From: Planctomycetota bacterium
GTDB taxonomy: Bacteria > Planctomycetota > MHYJ01 > JACQXL01
Direction of reading: 5' to 3'
Assembly (NCBI GenBank): GCA_016235865.1
Contig: JACRIK010000026.1
Span: 146,716 to 210,715 of the forward strand
Length of the DNA: 64,000 nucleotides
The notes under the pieces were generated by a model. That model saw only the letters and a list, made by a program, of their open reading frames with translations. It was not told the DNA's origin and made no database searches. A program made the position numbers and the translations under genes. The first letter of the stretch is position 1; each line of letters opens with the position of its first letter. Below, one piece after another: positions 60,515 to 64,000 of the stretch.

Positions 60515-60588
60515 TTCGAGGGACGGCAGTTTTCTGCGGGTCCCGCCGGTCTTGATTCCTTTATCGGTCCTCAAGCGCTGGCGGGATT
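60512..60588 (+). repeat. 77-bp downstream sequence, copy 2
   Basis: Copy 2 of 58021-58097. The two genes therefore appear to have been duplicated together with their 3' flank. Confidence 0.85.
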
Positions 60589-60709
60589 AACTGGACCAAA
60601 CCGACCTAATTCTGTTCCGCTTCCGTGAACGCTTTTCCTTGCCTTTTCCTAAAAATGGTGGTAGAGTGCCAACTAATAAATATGGAAAATAAAGAACGGA
60701 GGAATAAAT

Positions 60710-61225
60710 ATGGAAAATGAGCATCCTAAAACAGAAGGAAGTAATCTTATCTGGAAATCCGGGAAACTGCTGGTAATGCACGTTGATGCCAAGCTGCCGG
60801 ACCGATGCATTAAGACCAACCAGCCGGCCAATGGCAGCCGGAAGACTGCGACTCTTAACTGGCATCCGCCGGTATTTTACGCGCTTATTTTACTTAATCT
60901 TATAATATATGCAATTGTAGCAATCGTTGTAAACCGGAAAGCCACGATAGAATTTGGCGTATCCAATGAAGTCGTAAAAAAACACGTCCTGATAAAAACA
61001 ATTGGCTGGGTTATACTGTCTTTAGGAGTAATTGTTTTCGTCTGGGGGTTGGCCGTGATGTCGCCTTTTGCATTTTTGGGGCTACTTACGGTTATTATAG
61101 GGCTTATTCCCATAACCCTGGCAAAATTTGTTTCAGCCGCTAAAATCCAAGACGATTATGTCTGGGTAAAAGGGGTCAGCCATGATTATCTGAACGATTT
61201 GCCCGAGTGGAATTCTAAACAGTAA
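60710..61225 (+). CDS. Membrane protein with N-terminal cytoplasmic domain
   Basis: The 171-residue protein begins after GGAGGAATAA. The front reads IWKSGKLLVMHVDAKLPDRCIKTNQPA, a pattern seen in uncharacterised small membrane proteins, with a Cys that would be part of a metal knuckle in relatives (here only one Cys is kept). Three hydrophobic segments follow (about 52-72, 96-116, 122-142). The function is unknown. Confidence 0.75.
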   Translation: MENEHPKTEGSNLIWKSGKLLVMHVDAKLPDRCIKTNQPANGSRKTATLNWHPPVFYALILLNLIIYAIVAIVVNRKATIEFGVSNEVVKKHVLIKTIGWVILSLGVIVFVWGLAVMSPFAFLGLLTVIIGLIPITLAKFVSAAKIQDDYVWVKGVSHDYLNDLPEWNSKQ

Positions 61226-61285
61226 TCCAGGTGGAATCCTCTGATGCTCCGAGCCGGCCGGGCGGGGGAGTAAACAACGGGATTA

Positions 61286-61336
61286 AACAACCACCTTTAA
61301 TTCCCCCTTTGTTAAGGGGGACTAAGGGGGTTGTTA
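61286..61336. repeat. CCCCCTT/AAGGGGG dispersed repeat
   Basis: CCCCCTTTGTTAAGGGGG followed by ACTAAGGGGGTTGTT. It is nearly identical to part of the mnmA insertion. The rest of 61226-61667 holds other dispersed repeats and no gene. Confidence 0.8.
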
Positions 61337-61667
61337 TTCTCTCCGCTAAATCAGTTAAATCCTGCGGAGTCGCAACGGAGTCCCGATTATTTCGGGGTTG
61401 TAAGATATGGCGGGGCGGATTTAATTTGCCTTTTCGATTGAAAAGTATTTAATTGTATTGCTTGACCAGCCCCGATGAATATCGGGGCTGTGGTGTCCCC
61501 GGATTAGAGGAATTGAAACCACAAATAGACACGAACACCGCAGTGACCGCGTCCAGCGAATTGACACAAATGGATTCGTGTTTATTGGTGTTCATTCGTG
61601 GTTGCCTTGTAGGCCGGAATCTGCGATAGGGGGGAACCGGATTACAACAAGGAAAGGAGACGGATTA

Positions 61668-61952
61668 ATGTTAGTAGAATATAAAAATAATGCCATCTCG
61701 GGAATTGTCGGTGGCATGTTTGTGCTCGGAGGAGTTTATCAAGTTAGGAGTATGCATCCCACTACCGTACCACCACTATTAACGTTGGGGATAAGCATCA
61801 TCGGGATTGTTTTATGGATATGGGGTTGTTTTGCCTATGCCAAAGGGAAGGGATATAGCAAATATTGGGGCTTATTAGGTTTTTTGTATCTCCTGGGACT
61901 ACTTATACTTGCTTTATTTCCAGATAAACATAAGAATGCTAATAAAGCTTAA
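61668..61952 (+). CDS. Small membrane protein
   Basis: The ATG at 61668 follows AAGGAAAGGAGA and starts a 94-residue protein with three hydrophobic stretches (about 9-25, 33-53, 66-84). The end is Lys/Asn rich (PDKHKNANKA). No family is recognised. The upstream frame is in dispersed repeats and not used. Confidence 0.65.
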   Translation: MLVEYKNNAISGIVGGMFVLGGVYQVRSMHPTTVPPLLTLGISIIGIVLWIWGCFAYAKGKGYSKYWGLLGFLYLLGLLILALFPDKHKNANKA

Positions 61953-61969
61953 CTCCGGATATACTTTGC

Positions 61970-62056
61970 GCCTCTGCGGTGAAAGGTAATTCGGGCTGGC
62001 CGGAATCTGCGATAGGGGGGGGAACTAAATTGGTACGTGTCCCCGGATTACCGGAT
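61970..62056. repeat. Composite dispersed repeats (GCCGGAATCTGCGATAGGGG and GTGTCCCCGGATTACCGG)
   Basis: The first motif recurs at about 40374, 61612 and 62699; the second at about 40411, 62820 and 62890, and inverted at about 7216-7244. They tend to lie next to each other. Confidence 0.8.
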
Positions 62057-62108
62057 TAAGGGGAACCAGTCACCGGGGAAACCGGGGAAATTAAAAGGAT
62101 GTGCATTT

Positions 62109-62405
62109 ATGGATTGCTGTAATTCAGGTGAGCCCCAAAAGAAAATAGTTAACATTGACCCTCTTCAGTCGCCCGAAAACCAATTTATATGTTATTGCAA
62201 GGAGGTTACCAAAGGCAAGATTATTGAAGCCATCAAGAATGGAGCCAAGACGCTAAATGAGATAAAAGAGGCGACCGGCGCTAATACGGGAAACGAATGC
62301 AAAACCAAAAATCCCAGGAAGATATGCTGTTCCGGTGATATTAAGTTGCTTCTGGATTACTGGATACCGAAGATTGGGGCCAAGAAACCGGTCAAGCGGG
62401 GGTAA
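62109..62405 (+). CDS. BFD-like [2Fe-2S]-binding protein
   Basis: The ATG at 62109 starts a 98-residue protein whose core FICYCKEVTKGKIIEAIKNG is the bacterioferritin-associated ferredoxin-like fold. The four Cys positions differ from the classic CxC-CxxC spacing: C28 and C30 here, with more Cys near residues 63 and 73 (NECKTKN, KICCSGDI). It may bind an iron-sulfur cluster for electron transfer. The front MDCCNSGE has extra Cys. No partner is near. Confidence 0.75.
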   Translation: MDCCNSGEPQKKIVNIDPLQSPENQFICYCKEVTKGKIIEAIKNGAKTLNEIKEATGANTGNECKTKNPRKICCSGDIKLLLDYWIPKIGAKKPVKRG

Positions 62406-62626
62406 TCTGGGCACGTCAAGCTGGACAGGCACGTCAAGCGGGACAGACCGGAGCTAAGGGTCAGCAGACCATCCCGTGAGGGACTGCCTCCCGTAGGGAC
62501 TGATTTTATCCGGGCCGGCGAAGTCGCAACGGAGTCCCGGAGCACCGCAGTGCCTCCCGCTTAGAGGGGCAACTCATTGCGGGGCGGGGGAGTATCTGAA
62601 ATCTGTGTTCGCTATCGCGGTCTCTG

Positions 62627-62721
62627 CTGAGTTCATCTGTGTTTATCTGCGTAGCGACATCCCGCCGAGGCGGGACCCAGCGGGGTGGTTGCCCTGCGGG
62701 CCGGAATCTGCGATAGGGGGT
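62627..62721. repeat. Dispersed block, copy of 56290 joined to the GCCGGAATCTGCGATAGGGG repeat
   Basis: The block repeats the sequence at 56290-56350 and is followed directly by the GGAATCTGCGATAGGGG family. 62406-62908 otherwise has no gene. Confidence 0.75.
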
Positions 62722-62908
62722 CATTGGAATTCCCTACATACTCCCTACTCTATACTTCATACTTCTTCTCATTTCCTTGCCTTCATTCCGGAAAGTGATA
62801 AAATACCAATAAACTCGTATTGTGTCCCCGGATTACCGGATTATAATTGGTATTGCTTGCCCGTCCGTAGCCCAAAGGGCGAAGAAGGGTGTCCCCGGAT
62901 TACGAAAT

Positions 62909-63334
62909 ATGAAAAAGACTACATTACTCCTAATTCTATTGCTTGTTATTACCTCGGGATGCAGTGGCGAGAAGTTAAAAGCCGTCTACGAAGTGCCAAG
63001 TTACTGGACAAAATCATCAATTGGTAATCTTTTACCTGTTCCTGTAACAATCTATATTAACAAATCTTCTTACCCCAAAAAGCCAGTTCCTCAGACTATT
63101 TTAATAAAAGGTCGTAAATGTCAGATTGAAGGATCAGAAATGATTCAAAATAATGAAGAGTTTTGGGTTTTTACTTTTAAGTTGGCTAGAGAATTTGTGT
63201 TTGATGACATATTCGATCGGCCGGGTCAAGTTAAAGTTACATTTCTGGATGAAAACGGGAAAACATTTACACTAAAAGCCGAGATGGAACCGAATGTAGA
63301 ATATATTATTATTCCGGGAGGGGCGGGGAAATGA
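62909..63334 (+). CDS. Lipoprotein of unknown function
   Basis: The ATG at 62909 starts a lipoprotein signal (LLLVITSGC). The frame is open upstream but passes through GTGTCCCCGGATTACC repeats. The 141-residue product has a beta-rich body (VPVTIYINKSSYPKKPVPQT, VKVTFLDENGKTFTLKAEME) that might be an immunoglobulin-like fold. It is AT-rich compared with the flanks. Family not recognised. Confidence 0.65.
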   Translation: MKKTTLLLILLLVITSGCSGEKLKAVYEVPSYWTKSSIGNLLPVPVTIYINKSSYPKKPVPQTILIKGRKCQIEGSEMIQNNEEFWVFTFKLAREFVFDDIFDRPGQVKVTFLDENGKTFTLKAEMEPNVEYIIIPGGAGK

Positions 63335-63658
63335 CTTCTCTGTGTGCTCTGTGCCTCTGCGGTGAAAGGTAATTCGGGCGGCTTGCCCAGCACATTCCTT
63401 TTGCGGCCAGCGGGACAGACCACTAATTTTCTTTCCCTTTTTTTTACGCGGTTTCGCAGGCGCTATCTTTTCATCTGTGTAATCTGTGTCATCCCGTCAT
63501 CCCGTCATACGACAGGACAGGTACGACGGGACAGGTCTGTGGTTACAATTTATTTTCCGCCTTTTCCGTGGAGCGCTTCAACCCCGAAATAATCGGGACT
63601 TCGCTGCGGCTTCGCCGGCTGCAGCCAGCCAAATAAGTCAATGTTTTTGACCGGAATT
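63335..63658. other. Intergenic region built of dispersed repeats
   Basis: It contains GCCTCTGCGGTGAAAGGTAA (also near 61971) and GTCATCCCGTCAT-type repeats. No protein-like frame is visible. Confidence 0.5.
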
Positions 63659-63704
63659 AATACCGCTGTTTAGCGGTATTTGAATACCGCTATTCGGCGG
63701 TATT
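63659..63704. terminator. Two tandem hairpins
   Basis: AATACCGCT/AGCGGTATT (63659-63680) and AATACCGC/GCGGTATT (63683-63704) stand 24 bp apart. The second is followed by TTATTGTTAT. They may act as a bidirectional terminator before the last gene. Confidence 0.5.
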
Positions 63705-63847
63705 TATTGTTATCTGTATTCTGGACATTAATCTGCGGCCAAAATTCCTCCCACTGAATATTTTTCAGAATCGGCTTGATTTTTGGAATCAAACGGTTAT
63801 CTTATATTCGGACAGCGCGAGAGGGGGTAAGAGAGGGGGGGGTAGTC

Positions 63848-64000
63848 ATGAAGAACCACGATGACCGGTCCTTTGAGGATAATCTCAGCGGCTTTGTCCG
63901 GTTCTGGCGGAATATGGGTCGGCCCAATGGCGATATTCTTTATATCCTGCTTATCTGGGATGACAAAGAACAGGACCGTCAGTCCACGGCTGATACAGTC
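63848..64000 (+). CDS. Start of an unidentified gene, cut by window end
   Basis: An ATG at 63848 follows a GAGAGGGGGG ribosome-site-like run. The frame is open to the edge (51 codons) and begins MKNHDDRSFEDNLSGFVRFW, then GDILYILLIWDD. The fragment is too short to name. Confidence 0.6.
   Translation, partial: MKNHDDRSFEDNLSGFVRFWRNMGRPNGDILYILLIWDDKEQDRQSTADTV

Noticed and set aside
1..64000. tRNA or rRNA genes
   Set aside because: I saw no cloverleaf with a T-loop GGTTCRAnTCC pattern and no rRNA core sequence in the intergenic stretches; a covariance search would be needed to exclude a divergent tRNA.

Overview
The window looks like a piece of a chromosome at about 50% GC from an environmental bacterium of planctomycete type. 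This is an inference from gene content, because no rRNA is present to settle it. The clues are a Ser/Thr kinase fused to a long TPR array, a HEAT plus squalene-cyclase-repeat exported protein, an extended signal peptidase I, many small lipoproteins, LVIVD beta-propeller proteins, and type II secretion-like parts scattered instead of clustered. Gene order is low-synteny: housekeeping genes sit singly or in twos and threes among lipoproteins and repeat-filled gaps. I saw no tRNA, rRNA, CRISPR array or complete insertion sequence.

Layout. 1-6 kb (minus): lepA-lepB and a TPR-secretin. 6-8 kb: an exported zinc-ribbon protein and a gene-poor 0.8-kb region with palindromes, a 22-bp tandem array and gene relics. 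8-13 kb (minus): rny-ymdB-xseA-xseB followed by HEAT and zinc-ribbon proteins. 13.5-16.4 kb: SH3 protein, amidase, two small genes. 16.5-20.6 kb (minus): a 1335-residue GspK-like pseudopilin carrying a LamG-like domain interrupted by an intein-like Hint domain, and a run of 50 prolines. 20.7-31 kb (plus): pdxJ, dapA, lipoprotein, nucleotidyltransferase, fn3 protein, folE, gatC, GspC-like protein, tyrS, secreted protein, inositol monophosphatase, HTH protein. 31.7-36 kb: glcD and glcF flanking a HEAT lipoprotein. 36-46.8 kb: M28 peptidase, squalene-cyclase-repeat protein, lipoproteins, cupin, ferredoxin, mnmA, serS, C1 peptidase, a membrane protein. 46.9-55.7 kb: kinase-TPR, cca with two lipoprotein cassettes at its 3' end, priA. 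55.7-64 kb: two LVIVD proteins and small membrane, BFD-like and lipoprotein genes among dense dispersed repeats.

The most unusual content is repeat-based. Five intergenic arrays share a 21- or 22-bp period, although their sequences differ and most units carry a short dyad. One is bracketed by six perfect palindromes centred on GACGTC. Several dispersed palindromic repeat families occur between genes and also inside genes (secretin, gatC, glcF, mnmA, priA) without breaking the frame; in the cupin gene a 50-bp insertion does break it. The 3' end of cca is repeated three times around two paralogous lipoprotein genes. Many genes have a sigma70-like promoter whose -10 box lies only 6-12 nt before the start codon, which suggests frequent leaderless transcripts.
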